Shown here: piece after piece, positions 6,359-6,835 of the stretch
How positions within the stretch are numbered: the first letter of the stretch is position 1
How the letters are laid out: the number at the start of each line of letters is the position of its first letter
From: Candidatus Endomicrobiellum dinenymphae
Lineage (GTDB): Bacteria; Elusimicrobiota; Endomicrobiia; Endomicrobiales; Endomicrobiaceae
Reading direction: 5' to 3'
NCBI GenBank assembly: GCA_020328135.1
Contig: JAIXNA010000027.1
Span: 1,690-8,524 of the forward strand
Length of the DNA: 6,835 nt
Notes under the pieces: generated by a model
Seen by the model: only the letters and a program-made list of their open reading frames with translations
Told to the model about the DNA's origin: nothing
Databases searched by the model: none
Program-made: the position numbers and the translations under genes

Positions 6359-6835
6359 AATTACAATATAAGTTTTGATTTCGCTAATGCCGACGCGATG
6401 TGTTTAACGCATTCTTTGCATCCATACCCTGCAAAGTTTCCGCCTCAATTGCCAAAATCTATCCTAAAAAAATTTGCTAACAAAGGACAAACAATTTTAG
6501 ACCCTTTTTGTGGTAGTGGAACAACGCTAGTAGAAGCAAGATTACTAGGCTATAACGCGATAGGAGTAGATGTTAACGGATTATCTTCTTTATTGTCAAA
6601 AGTTAAAGCGACGCCATTGTCAGAGCAAGAACATAAGAGCATTAAATCTTTTCTATCAAAAATAAAAAAAGAAATTAGTTCTTGGGAAACGAAACGGCCA
6701 GAAATTAAAATTAAAAAAATTGAAGGTATAGAGCATTGGTTTCAAAAAAATGTTTCAGAAGAATTAACGCATATACTAAATTTAATTAATAAAATAGATG
6801 ATGTTAATGTTAGAGATTTTTTTAAAATAGTTGTG
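6356..6835 (+). CDS. DNA methyltransferase M3, N-terminal part (runs off the window)
   Basis: The frame is open for 160 codons to the window edge. It begins NYNISFDFANADAM and carries THSLHPYPAKFPPQLPKSI (residues 18-36), a motif X-type signature, then the SAM-binding motif I LDPFCGSGTTLVEA (48-61) followed by IGVDVN. This identifies an N6-adenine/N4-cytosine DNA methyltransferase with motif I first. The catalytic (D/N/S)PPY motif has not appeared by residue 160 and should lie to the right. The piece after motif I is Lys/Ile-rich (IKKIEGIEHWFQKNVSEEL), as in longer members of the HPYPAKF group. It follows M2 by two bases and is surely in the same operon. Whether it is intact, and whether a second endonuclease follows, cannot be seen. 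Confidence 0.85.
   Translation, partial: MNYNISFDFANADAMCLTHSLHPYPAKFPPQLPKSILKKFANKGQTILDPFCGSGTTLVEARLLGYNAIGVDVNGLSSLLSKVKATPLSEQEHKSIKSFLSKIKKEISSWETKRPEIKIKKIEGIEHWFQKNVSEELTHILNLINKIDDVNVRDFFKIVV

Overview
The window is AT-rich bacterial DNA with all recognisable genes on the + strand. It falls into three parts: a decayed left flank (about 1-735), two leucine-biosynthesis genes (leuA 805-2343, leuC 2413-3675), and a DNA-modification cluster (3790 to the right edge) with three methyltransferase genes around a broken gene that looks like a restriction endonuclease. There is no tRNA, rRNA, transposase, integrase or CRISPR array. Intact amino-acid biosynthesis beside several frameshifted genes suggests a host-associated bacterium with a shrinking genome. 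Sequence style and the decayed restriction-modification genes recall the Endomicrobium/Elusimicrobia lineage of termite-gut flagellate symbionts, but this is an inference from memory with no marker gene to settle it.

Left flank: an unidentified C-terminal coding tail ends at 135. A strong 16-bp hairpin lies at 260-296, and a textbook intrinsic terminator at 309-358. From 457 there is a lipoprotein signal peptide whose reading frame breaks after about 27 codons; coding-like sequence continues in a second and possibly a third frame to about 735, so it is read as a pseudogene. A good sigma70-type promoter (736-764) then drives leuA.

Leucine genes: leuA (2-isopropylmalate synthase, 512 aa from the ATG at 805) and leuC (isopropylmalate isomerase large subunit, 420 aa) look intact, with catalytic and iron-sulfur residues present. 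leuD, the obligate small subunit partner of LeuC and its usual neighbour, is not here; the modification cluster begins 114 bp after leuC.

Modification cluster: M1 (3790-4662) has motif order IV then I (beta class, DPPY). Its stop overlaps the start of the broken endonuclease-like gene (ATGA at 4659-4662), whose last frame in turn overlaps the start of M2 (ATGA at 5346-5349). M2 (5346-6353) has motif order I then IV with SPPY. M3 starts with GTG at 6356 and runs off the window. The overlaps suggest one co-translated operon, M1-R-M2-M3, in which the nuclease has been lost and the methyltransferases kept. Two near-identical palindromes lie just upstream of M1 and are a candidate operator.
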